A stretch of DNA of 31,838 nt from a virus: the IMG/VR virus record IMGVR_UViG_3300034117_000605, positions 1-31,838 of that record; one strand, written 5' to 3'. The stretch's first letter is position 1; the number at the start of each line of letters is the position of its first letter. Positions 1 to 5,133 of this stretch are shown here, piece after piece. The translations under genes were made by a program, and so were the position numbers. A model generated the notes under the pieces. It did no database searches, was not told the DNA's origin, and saw only the letters and a list, made by a program, of their open reading frames with translations.

Positions 1-122
1 ACGAAATACCTGAAAAATTAAAAATAGTTCGGGGAATAATTAGAGACTTTGACACGTACGTATTCGACAATCCAAAGCAAGCGCGGGAGGTTTTAAATGT
101 GATCATTGGAATATACAAATAA
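1..122 (+). CDS. 3' end of the NinG-like gene (duplicate of the right end)
   Basis: Reading from base 3 (GAA), this piece encodes the C-terminal ~39 residues of the NinG-like protein and stops at TAA 120-122. It is the same coding sequence as the end of the gene at 31204-31833 and exists twice only because the circular contig was opened inside that gene. It is not a separate gene or a broken copy. On the circle the stop codon is followed within about 25 bases by the promoter of the next operon. Confidence 0.93.
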   Translation, partial: EIPEKLKIVRGIIRDFDTYVFDNPKQAREVLNVIIGIYK

Positions 123-127
123 AAAAA
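1..127. repeat. Left copy of the 127-bp terminal direct repeat
   Basis: These bases are identical to 31712-31838. The repeat contains the last ~40 codons of ninG and the first bases after its stop codon. A length of exactly 127 and a position inside a gene fit a k-mer overlap left by a de Bruijn assembler on a circular or circularly permuted molecule. A true direct terminal repeat is possible but less likely. Confidence 0.95.
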
Positions 128-147
128 ATAAAAATAATTTCATAAAG

Positions 148-180
148 TTGTTGTATATTGAAATAAAGTTTATATATTTG
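148..180 (+). promoter_or_regulatory. Bacteroidetes-type promoter of the recombination operon
   Basis: TTGTTG (148-153), a 19-base spacer and TATATTTG (173-180) match the Bacteroidetes -33 TTTG/TTG and -7 TAnnTTTG elements. The start site would be near 184-188, giving a leader of ~22-26 bases before the ATG at 210. The block 148-182 differs from 26206-26240 at only two positions, so the two operons probably share timing and host sigma factor. Confidence 0.75.
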
Positions 181-209
181 TCTCAGTTAACAATTAAAAA
201 ATAGGAAAA

Positions 210-551
210 ATGGGTTATATTTCAACAGAACAAATTGCAGAAGTAAGAAACGAGATCAAAAAAGTTTTAACTTCAAAAGACGGGTTTAAATTTTCAATTA
301 AACGTGTTCACTATTCAACTATTAGTGTAAAACTTTTAAAATCAGGTATTGAGGTTAATAAACCAAACGGCATGGTAAATCATTACTACTTAGAAAACAT
401 CCAGTGTAAAAACACTAAAACAATTTTTCAATTAATTGACAAAGCAATTACTCGAGTTACTGGAGGTTCTTATGATCGCAACGCAGGCGATATGGGTGCA
501 GATTATTGTAATTGTAATTTTTACATTGATTATTCAATTGACTTAAATTAA
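210..551 (+). CDS. LPD29-like small phage protein
   Basis: The 113-residue product opens with a helical stretch (MGYISTEQIAEVRNEIKK), followed by F-K-F-S-I-K-R-V-H-Y-S and a C-terminal part with D-Y-C-N-C-N-F-Y-I-D. This layout resembles the large polyvalent protein-associated domain 29 family, small alpha-beta proteins common in Bacteroidetes phages and mobile elements; their function is unknown. It is the first gene behind the 148-180 promoter and precedes the ERF gene, so it is likely expressed early or mid-infection. The ATG follows an A-rich stretch (AAATAGGAAAA). The family assignment is from remembered pattern only. Confidence 0.72.
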   Translation: MGYISTEQIAEVRNEIKKVLTSKDGFKFSIKRVHYSTISVKLLKSGIEVNKPNGMVNHYYLENIQCKNTKTIFQLIDKAITRVTGGSYDRNAGDMGADYCNCNFYIDYSIDLN

Positions 552-607
552 AAATAAAGTTGGGCGACAACTTAAAGCGCATATTTTTAAACTTAAACAT
601 CAGAAAA

Positions 608-1345
608 ATGAACAAAAAAATCAATTTAAACGAAGTAAAAGAAGAAACATTTGATTCAATTCTAGCAAAACAGCACGCAGAACAATTAGAGGAAAGTGTT
701 TATTTAAATGAACCTATTGATTTACCAAGATCAAACGGGTTACACAATTCAATTATTAACGTAATGAAAGCCGTTAAAAATATTGATAAGTCAATGACTG
801 TAGGAAGCGGACAAAATTCTTACAAAGGAGTAGCTGATAAAGACGTAAAGTACATTATTGGTACAGCAATGGCAGAAAACAATTTAACGTGTTTACCTAT
901 TGACATACAACCAAAAGTGCAAATTGATCGTTGGGAAGCTCAAGAAACATACAACGGAAATACTCAAATAAAACAAAAGCAAAGTGTATTCACTGAAATT
1001 ATTGCTAAATTTTTAATAACGCATTCACTTACAAATGAAAGTTTAACCATTGTTGGTTATGGTCATGGAGTTGACACGCAGGACAAATCAGCTGGTAAAG
1101 CTACAACATACGCATTAAAAAACGCGTTATTATATTCGTTTTTAGTTCCAACGGGCGCAATTGATGATACAGATAAAACGCATTCAAACGCAATTGAAGT
1201 GCCAAAAACACGCGAAAAGAAAGTGTTAACAGATGCACGCTTTGAAAATGCTTTAATTGAAATAAGCAAAGGCAACGCGCAGGTGAAAGACCTTTACAAA
1301 TTCGATTTAACGGAATCACAAAAAACAGCTTTAAAAGGTTTGTAA
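608..1345 (+). CDS. erf: ERF family single-strand annealing recombinase
   Basis: A 245-residue protein of the ERF family (essential recombination function, as in phage P22), which anneals complementary single strands during phage recombination. The core reads N-V-M-K-A-V-K-N-I, then Y-K-G-V-A-D-K-D-V, then the hallmark GHGVDTQDKSAGKATTYALK, leading into a helical segment. I chose ATG 608 (CAGAAAAATG) over the in-frame TTG at 560, since the extra 16 residues look non-native and the ATG has the usual A-rich context. It is followed after one base by a 5'-3' exonuclease gene, forming an exonuclease/annealase pair like Red alpha/beta. The less conserved C-terminal third may bind partners. Confidence 0.9.
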   Translation: MNKKINLNEVKEETFDSILAKQHAEQLEESVYLNEPIDLPRSNGLHNSIINVMKAVKNIDKSMTVGSGQNSYKGVADKDVKYIIGTAMAENNLTCLPIDIQPKVQIDRWEAQETYNGNTQIKQKQSVFTEIIAKFLITHSLTNESLTIVGYGHGVDTQDKSAGKATTYALKNALLYSFLVPTGAIDDTDKTHSNAIEVPKTREKKVLTDARFENALIEISKGNAQVKDLYKFDLTESQKTALKGL

Positions 1346-1346
1346 G

Positions 1347-2135
1347 ATGAAAGATAAAGTAATTTTATTCGATGCTGACTCGCTTATTTATCAGGCCATT
1401 TACAAAGTGGTAACGTTTGGAGAAATTCGGGCGTTACTACTAAGTGGCGAAACTAGATTTGCAATAGAGCAGGAAATTTTACAACGCGGTTACGATCGAT
1501 TCGAAAAAATGGCGTTTGATATATTCAACGAGATTGAGCAGGATTATAACATTACAGAAATCAAGTATTTTTTTACTAATTGTAAGCGTAATTTTCGCAA
1601 AGAAATTGATGCAACTTACAAGGCAAACAGAAAGCGCAACAAATGGGTTTCAGATTTACGCAAATATTTAATTGATTACATGGAGGGCAGTTACGCCAGT
1701 GATGAATACGAAGCGGACGATTTGATATATTTTAGCTCACATCTTTACCACGTGGACGACTATATAATTTGTTCAATTGATAAAGACCTAAAACAGATCG
1801 AGGGGTTACATTTTGACTATTACCAAATGAAGTTGAAAGACGAAAACGGCGAATACTTAATGGACGAATTCGGAAAAGAAGTAAAAAAGCGCAAAGGGTT
1901 TCAATTAGTAAGCAAAGAAAACGCGGAAAACCTACTTTGGGAAATGATGTTAATTGGGGACACCTCAGACAATATAAAAGGCGTTAAGGGGATTGGCAAG
2001 GTAAAAGCTAGTAAACTACTCGCAGAACGCACGAAATGGGGTAAATTGCGCGTATTGTGTGAACAGTATAAACAAGAATCGGACAATTGGAAAGAAAGAA
2101 TAAGAATAAACGATAAATTAATACGATTTCAATAA
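1347..2135 (+). CDS. 5'-3' exonuclease / flap endonuclease (Pol I N-terminal type)
   Basis: This 262-residue protein has the full set of FEN/5'-3' exonuclease motifs: D-A-D-S-L-I-Y at 9-15, Y-K-A-N-R at 91-95, E-A-D-D at 122-125, S-I-D-K-D-L-K at 143-149, G-D-T-S-D-N at 204-209 and a helix-hairpin-helix G-V-K-G-I-G-K-V-K-A at 212-221. The acidic residues bind two metal ions and the GIG hairpin binds DNA. The enzyme degrades 5' ends or removes flaps and RNA primers. It lies one base after ERF, so it probably makes the 3' single strands that ERF anneals, and it may also mature lagging strands. It is a stand-alone nuclease without a polymerase domain, like T5 or T4 phage FENs. Confidence 0.92.
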   Translation: MKDKVILFDADSLIYQAIYKVVTFGEIRALLLSGETRFAIEQEILQRGYDRFEKMAFDIFNEIEQDYNITEIKYFFTNCKRNFRKEIDATYKANRKRNKWVSDLRKYLIDYMEGSYASDEYEADDLIYFSSHLYHVDDYIICSIDKDLKQIEGLHFDYYQMKLKDENGEYLMDEFGKEVKKRKGFQLVSKENAENLLWEMMLIGDTSDNIKGVKGIGKVKASKLLAERTKWGKLRVLCEQYKQESDNWKERIRINDKLIRFQ

Positions 2136-2153
2136 CAAATAAAAACAAGTAAA

Positions 2154-2321
2154 ATGACAGCAAGTTTTTCAGTTAATCTTCACGATAATGATGGAGATGT
2201 TTACCAAGAATGTTTATTAATTCATTTAGAAAATAAATGTATTTTACAATTAAAAAACAAAGCTGATTTAGAAGAATTAATTAAACATTTAAATCAAATA
2301 AAAAAAGAATTAGATGAATGA
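2154..2321 (+). CDS. Small protein of unknown function (55 aa)
   Basis: This 55-residue reading frame starts at ATG 2154 and ends at TGA 2319-2321. The start has the context AAACAAGTAAAATG, which recurs before the SSB-like gene at 2739. The sequence begins MTASFSVNLHDNDGDVYQEC, which looks like a short beta region with an acidic turn. It ends in a Lys/Glu-rich helix (ADLEELIKHLNQIKKELDE). Composition is strongly AT-rich with frequent TTA, AAA and GAA codons, like its downstream neighbour. I do not recognise the family. It fills an otherwise empty 259-base gap between the exonuclease and the next gene. Confidence 0.68.
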   Translation: MTASFSVNLHDNDGDVYQECLLIHLENKCILQLKNKADLEELIKHLNQIKKELDE

Positions 2322-2394
2322 TAATTCAATCAGTATTGAAACAGCTTTAATAATGGAATAGATTATTACAACGAAACCTTTAAAAACAAATAAC

Positions 2395-2721
2395 ATGACA
2401 GTAAAACAAACAGCACAAGAGTTAATCGGTAACTTTTACGCAATTCAAGACACAATTGGATGGACTAATGATAATAACTTAGTCAATGAATTAAACGAGT
2501 GGAATGAAACCAATAAAAAAGAATCAGTAAAGTATTGGTTGATATTAGCTACAAAGTCTGCATTGATTTTAGCACAAAATACATTACAAGCATTAATTGA
2601 CACACATCATAAAATTAATGTAAGGACATTAGAGGATTTATTAGAATACGATAAACAAATAAAATATTGGGAAGCAGTCAGAAATGAATTGAAAAAAGAA
2701 ATAAAAAGAGTAGAAAAATAA
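2395..2721 (+). CDS. Helical hypothetical protein (108 aa)
   Basis: The predicted protein is almost entirely helical, with heptad-like patterns in the last 35 residues (DLLEYDKQIKYWEAVRNELK) and a charged C-terminus. No catalytic motif, membrane segment or signal peptide is visible, and I do not recognise the family. It sits inside the recombination operon, 17 bases upstream of the SSB-like gene, and follows a 73-base spacer without an evident promoter. The start ATG follows AAAAACAAATAAC. A role as a DNA-metabolism accessory or an anti-host protein would be guesswork. Confidence 0.72.
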   Translation: MTVKQTAQELIGNFYAIQDTIGWTNDNNLVNELNEWNETNKKESVKYWLILATKSALILAQNTLQALIDTHHKINVRTLEDLLEYDKQIKYWEAVRNELKKEIKRVEK

Positions 2722-2738
2722 CACTTAAAACAAGTAAA

Positions 2739-3158
2739 ATGGAAAAAATGCAGTTAAACGGATCGATTCATTCAATCGGACAAACGGAAGTAAAAAGCGA
2801 GAAATTCGCAAAACGTGATTTAGTGTTGGCAATAGTTGACGGAAATTACACGCAACACTTGAACATTCAGTTTACAAATTCAAATTGTGAAAAACTAGAT
2901 GCTTTCAGGATAGGACAAAACGTTACAATTCCAATCAATTTGCGCGGTCGTTTATGGACTGGAGCGGATGGAGTCGAAAAGTGTTTCAACAGTATCGATG
3001 GGTGGGCTATTGTTGACCAGTTAGAAATGGAAAAATACAAAAGCCAAGCAAAGCAAGAAAGCGCTCCCAAAATGGGGAACATTGAACACAATTTTCAAGA
3101 AGCTGCAATACAAAACATGGTTGAAGATGATGACCAATTTTTGGATTTACCGTTTTAA
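2739..3158 (+). CDS. DUF3127 family, SSB-like protein
   Basis: A 139-residue protein whose first ~95 residues fit an OB-fold pattern of short strands (M-Q-L-N-G-S-I, D-L-V-L-A-I-V-D-G, H-L-N-I-Q-F, N-V-T-I-P-I-N-L-R-G-R). This matches DUF3127, a Bacteroidetes family related to single-stranded DNA-binding proteins. After a flexible Gln/Ala-rich linker it ends in E-D-D-D-Q-F-L-D-L-P-F, very like the acidic D-D-x-x-P-F tip by which bacterial SSB recruits repair and replication proteins. It probably coats single-stranded phage DNA and works with the exonuclease and ERF encoded upstream. The start has the AAACAAGTAAAATG context. Confidence 0.85.
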   Translation: MEKMQLNGSIHSIGQTEVKSEKFAKRDLVLAIVDGNYTQHLNIQFTNSNCEKLDAFRIGQNVTIPINLRGRLWTGADGVEKCFNSIDGWAIVDQLEMEKYKSQAKQESAPKMGNIEHNFQEAAIQNMVEDDDQFLDLPF

Positions 3159-3167
3159 TCTAAAGAC

Positions 3168-3380
3168 ATGACAACAAACGATTTATCAAACATCAATTCA
3201 ATAACGCGTAAATTAATCCGCGATTATATTACAAGAAACGGAATCACTGAGGCAAAATTCGCGCGTGATGCTGGAATACATCAAAACCAATTGTGGTTGT
3301 ATTTGAATTCTAACAACGAAAAAAAGGGTTTGCATACAACGACACTGGAAAAGATAGGTAAATTCTTAAGCAATGAGTGA
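3168..3380 (+). CDS. Small helix-turn-helix DNA-binding protein
   Basis: This 70-residue protein carries a helix-turn-helix of the XRE/Cro type: R-D-Y-I-T-R-N-G-I-T-E-A-K-F-A-R-D-A-G-I-H (about 19-39), followed by the recognition-helix region Q-N-Q-L-W-L-Y-L-N-S and a C-terminal helix T-T-L-E-K-I-G-K-F-L. It could regulate phage promoters. It lacks the C-terminal cleavage or dimerisation domain of lambda-type repressors and there is no divergent partner gene, so it is not by itself evidence for lysogeny. It overlaps the next gene by 8 bases. Confidence 0.75.
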   Translation: MTTNDLSNINSITRKLIRDYITRNGITEAKFARDAGIHQNQLWLYLNSNNEKKGLHTTTLEKIGKFLSNE

Positions 3381-3582
3381 TATAACAAAATGCACGGGAA
3401 AAGATTGCCTAATCAAAGAAAGCTGCAAAAGGTTTACAGCGGAGGGGAACGATTACTTTCAAAGCTGGTTTTTTGAACCCCCGTTTAAAATTGTAGAAGA
3501 CAAATTTACTTGTGAAATGTACTGGGGACAAAACGCGCAGGCAGTTTGGAATGAACTACTAAAGGCAACAAAAAACACGTGA
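3373..3582 (+). CDS. Small four-cysteine protein, conserved in Bacteroidetes phages
   Basis: The 69-residue product begins with C-T-G-K-D-C-L-I-K-E-S-C-K-R-F (cysteines near 7, 12, 18) and has a fourth cysteine in K-F-T-C-E-M-Y-W-G (near 47), after Q-S-W-F-F-E-P-P-F. The spacing suggests a metal site, either zinc or a small Fe-S cluster. I recall similar small proteins with the same C...C...C-x-R-Y/F and F-x-P-P-F patterns in Bacteroidetes phages and prophages, without a known function. Its start lies inside the end of the HTH gene, indicating translational coupling. Confidence 0.75.
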   Translation: MSDITKCTGKDCLIKESCKRFTAEGNDYFQSWFFEPPFKIVEDKFTCEMYWGQNAQAVWNELLKATKNT

Positions 3583-3583
3583 A

Positions 3584-3772
3584 ATGGAAACATCATTTTT
3601 TAGAAAATTATTAAGACTTTGGAGAAAGTATATTCATTGTAGCTGTAGATACTATAGTGTTCATGATACATATTGTTATAAATGCCGAAAGAAAACAAGA
3701 CTTAAAGATGAAGAGTATTATGCTAAAAAGTGGATTAAAAACCGTAAAAAAGAAAAATGGAATTCTTATTAA
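3584..3772 (+). CDS. Tiny basic protein with two Cys pairs (62 aa)
   Basis: This 62-residue product is rich in Lys and Arg and contains C-S-C near 19-21 and C-Y-K-C near 31-34, a possible zinc-knuckle pair. The C-terminal half is very basic (KKWIKNRKKEKW), suggesting nucleic-acid binding. It begins one base after the previous stop, with the repeated AAACACGTGAAATG start context. Base composition is lower in CG-containing codons than the recombination genes upstream. I do not recognise the family. Confidence 0.6.
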   Translation: METSFFRKLLRLWRKYIHCSCRYYSVHDTYCYKCRKKTRLKDEEYYAKKWIKNRKKEKWNSY

Positions 3773-3888
3773 AACACGTAAAAATGTCCAGTTTTTTATT
3801 ATAAAAACATGACAAATTGTATAAAATTATATGCAAAAACTACGTAAAACAGTTAAAAAGTTCAATGTAATATGCAAACACGTATAAA
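3773..3888 (+). other. Short gap with two minimal reading frames
   Basis: There is no convincing gene here. ATG 3784 has the repeated AAACACGTAAAAATG start context but opens only six codons (MSSFLL, stop at 3802-3804), and ATG 3810 opens 12 codons. These could be upstream peptides or remnants of a deleted small gene whose start region was kept. No strong hairpin or TAnnTTTG box is visible. Confidence 0.4.
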
Positions 3889-4104
3889 ATGGAAAAACAA
3901 ACAGCAGTAGAATGGTTAATAGATGAACACTTCGGAGGTATAGAAAATTGCACACCAGATTTTAGAAATAAAATTGAAAAGGCAAATGAAATGTTTAAAC
4001 AAGAAGTACTTCGTTCGCATATGCATAACAGATGTTTGCAAGACCAAACTTATGAATGTTCAATGAAACCATTGGTCAACTGCATTATATTTATTTTTTG
4101 GTAA
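3889..4104 (+). CDS. Small hypothetical protein (71 aa)
   Basis: The N-terminal half (M-E-K-Q-T-A-V-E-W-L-I, then F-R-N-K-I-E-K-A-N-E-M-F-K-Q-E) matches a pattern I know from small helical proteins scattered through Bacteroidetes phages. The last residues (L-V-N-C-I-I-F-I-F-W) are unlike those family members and may reflect a frameshifted or truncated end. The gene has the AAACACGTATAAAATG start context. Its stop overlaps the promoter spacer for the next unit, so it is the last gene of the recombination operon. Confidence 0.62.
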   Translation: MEKQTAVEWLIDEHFGGIENCTPDFRNKIEKANEMFKQEVLRSHMHNRCLQDQTYECSMKPLVNCIIFIFW

Positions 4105-4129
4105 ATTCAAACGAAAATTAATACATTTG
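4097..4129 (+). promoter_or_regulatory. Bacteroidetes-type promoter before the hairpin and small membrane gene
   Basis: TTTG at 4097-4100, a 21-base spacer and TACATTTG at 4122-4129 fit the -33/-7 pattern. Transcription would begin near 4133-4137, just upstream of a strong C5/G5 hairpin, and continue into the small membrane protein, terminase and virion genes. Confidence 0.62.
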
Positions 4130-4147
4130 TTCCGATGTTTAAAGTTC

Positions 4148-4186
4148 ACCCCCTTCGTGTTTTACCTATTTCACGTCGGGGGTTTT
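4148..4186 (+). terminator. C/G-rich hairpin with T tract, terminator or attenuator
   Basis: ACCCCC-TT-CGTG (4148-4159) pairs with CACG-TC-GGGGGT (4172-4183), ten base pairs interrupted by a 2x2 internal loop, with a 12-base apical loop, followed by TTTT ending at 4186. It would end the recombination operon. Because the promoter at 4097-4129 lies just before it, it may also act as an attenuator on the new transcript. Confidence 0.62.
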
Positions 4187-4207
4187 AAACACAAAAATTT
4201 AAACATT

Positions 4208-4426
4208 ATGAAAAAAGCACGCTTAATTTTAGGAATGATTTTATTACCAGTATTTGCAGTGATATACTTTATCGATCGCGCTTTATTGTTAATCATGCCA
4301 TGGATAGAACAGTCAAACATTAAAAAATGGTTCTCAGGCACAAAAGAAATGACAGCCTCGTTTATACGCGTTTTAACGCTGTTAATATGTTACGGGGTGT
4401 ATTCACTTATAAATTGGTTAATCTAA
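4208..4426 (+). CDS. Small membrane protein with two hydrophobic segments
   Basis: A 72-residue protein with a first hydrophobic segment at about 5-31 (ARLILGMILLPVFAVIYFID, then A-L-L-L-I-M-P-W) and a second near the C-terminus (F-I-R-V-L-T-L-L-I-C-Y-G-V-Y-S-L-I-N-W-L-I). I recall similar proteins close to phage packaging genes in Bacteroidetes; the function is unknown. I chose ATG 4208 over the TTG at 4127, because the latter would put the terminator hairpin inside the coding region. It could be an inner-membrane superinfection-exclusion or lysis accessory protein, but nothing in the sequence decides this. Confidence 0.72.
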   Translation: MKKARLILGMILLPVFAVIYFIDRALLLIMPWIEQSNIKKWFSGTKEMTASFIRVLTLLICYGVYSLINWLI

Positions 4427-4441
4427 GCTAAAAACGAACTA

Positions 4442-4654
4442 ATGAACATCAAAACACGCATTCAGAAACTAAAAAGAAAACTCAAATACTTATTCCTAAC
4501 AGATACAGAAAAAAGAATGATGTCACTATCTGCAAAAATTACGGATGAATACATACAAAATAGAAAATTCAGACGTCTTATAATAAAATGCGGATTTGAT
4601 GAGACTATTGAAAAAATGTTGAAAGAATGGGGGACAAAAAACCAATCCTTTTAG
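4442..4654 (+). CDS. Small basic hypothetical protein (70 aa)
   Basis: The product is helical and Lys/Arg-rich, starting M-N-I-K-T-R-I-Q-K-L-K-R-K-L-K and continuing with an amphipathic helix around D-T-E-K-R-M-M-S-L-S-A-K-I. No motif, membrane segment or cysteine pair is visible, and I do not recognise it. It sits 15 bases after the membrane protein gene, and its last 28 bases overlap the start of the 56-residue gene that follows. Codon use is ordinary for this genome. Confidence 0.6.
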   Translation: MNIKTRIQKLKRKLKYLFLTDTEKRMMSLSAKITDEYIQNRKFRRLIIKCGFDETIEKMLKEWGTKNQSF

Positions 4655-4797
4655 GGGACACATTAGAAACAATATTCAAACGCATGGGTATTGATTACGT
4701 GGTGCATAAAGTAGTTAAAAACTGCAATTGCAACAAAAGAAAAGACGCTTTAAACAAAGTTAATTTTCGAATAATTAAGCCCAAACAAAAAGATTAA
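4627..4797 (+). CDS. Small CxC-K-R motif protein next to terminase (56 aa)
   Basis: This frame opens at ATG 4627 inside the previous gene and stops at TAA 4795-4797. The protein reads L-G-D-T-L-E-T-I-F-K-R-M-G-I-D, then V-V-K-N-C-N-C-N-K-R-K-D-A-L-N-K. That matches a small Bacteroidetes phage family I recall with an I-G-L-G-D-T/V-x-K-x-T-G-I-D N-terminus and a C-x-C-x-x-R-x-x-x-L-N C-terminus, usually encoded close to the terminase genes. The two cysteines and the basic stretch could bind metal or nucleic acid. The function is unknown, and the 28-base overlap implies coupled translation. Confidence 0.72.
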   Translation: MGDKKPILLGDTLETIFKRMGIDYVVHKVVKNCNCNKRKDALNKVNFRIIKPKQKD

Positions 4798-4821
4798 GAA
4801 ACACCGAAAAAAAACCGAATA

Positions 4822-5133
4822 ATGGCAAACGAACAAAATTTACGACCAGCATGGAAAAAAGGTGAAACACCAAATCCTAATGGACGACCGAAAGGCAGAC
4901 GCAATAGAAGCACCATTTTAAAAGAGTTGTTAGACATGGACGACAACGAACTAAAGATGCACTTAGCTCAGATAAACAAAGCCATTGAAAAAGAAGATAC
5001 AAACGCTTACAAAGCTGTTTTGGATTCAGCATACGGCGCACCTATTCAACAAATAGAACAAACAAGCATGGAGGTTGACCTTTCAGACCTTACAACTGAT
5101 GAAATAAAAGAACTTTTAAAGGGTGATGAATAA
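4822..5133 (+). CDS. DUF5681-like protein, probable small terminase subunit
   Basis: The 103-residue protein starts with W-K-K-G-E-T-P-N-P-N-G-R-P-K-G-R-R-N-R-S-T (about 11-31), the signature of DUF5681, a domain common next to large terminase genes. Helices follow, with an acidic C-terminus (DLSDLTTDEIKELLKGDE). By position and family it probably recognises phage DNA and feeds it to the large subunit at the portal. The basic N-terminal block would contact DNA and the acidic tail could bind the motor. It overlaps the large terminase gene by 8 bases. Confidence 0.75.
   Translation: MANEQNLRPAWKKGETPNPNGRPKGRRNRSTILKELLDMDDNELKMHLAQINKAIEKEDTNAYKAVLDSAYGAPIQQIEQTSMEVDLSDLTTDEIKELLKGDE

Noticed and set aside
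1-127. True direct terminal repeat of the virion DNA
   Set aside because: Length 127 is a standard assembler k-mer and the repeat splits a gene; kept only as an alternative to be decided by coverage.
560-607. N-terminal extension of ERF from TTG 560
   Set aside because: The added residues resemble no ERF start, and ATG 608 has the normal A-rich context.
3168-3380. Lysogeny module anchored by the HTH protein
   Set aside because: There is no integrase, excisionase, divergent promoter pair or attachment site, so a temperate life cycle is not supported.
3889-4104. Calling the 71-residue gene a pseudogene
   Set aside because: The hydrophobic C-terminus looks atypical, but without a homologue alignment a frameshift cannot be shown.
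4127-4207. N-terminal extension of the small membrane protein from TTG 4127
   Set aside because: It would translate the promoter box and the C/G hairpin. ATG 4208 gives the expected two-helix protein.
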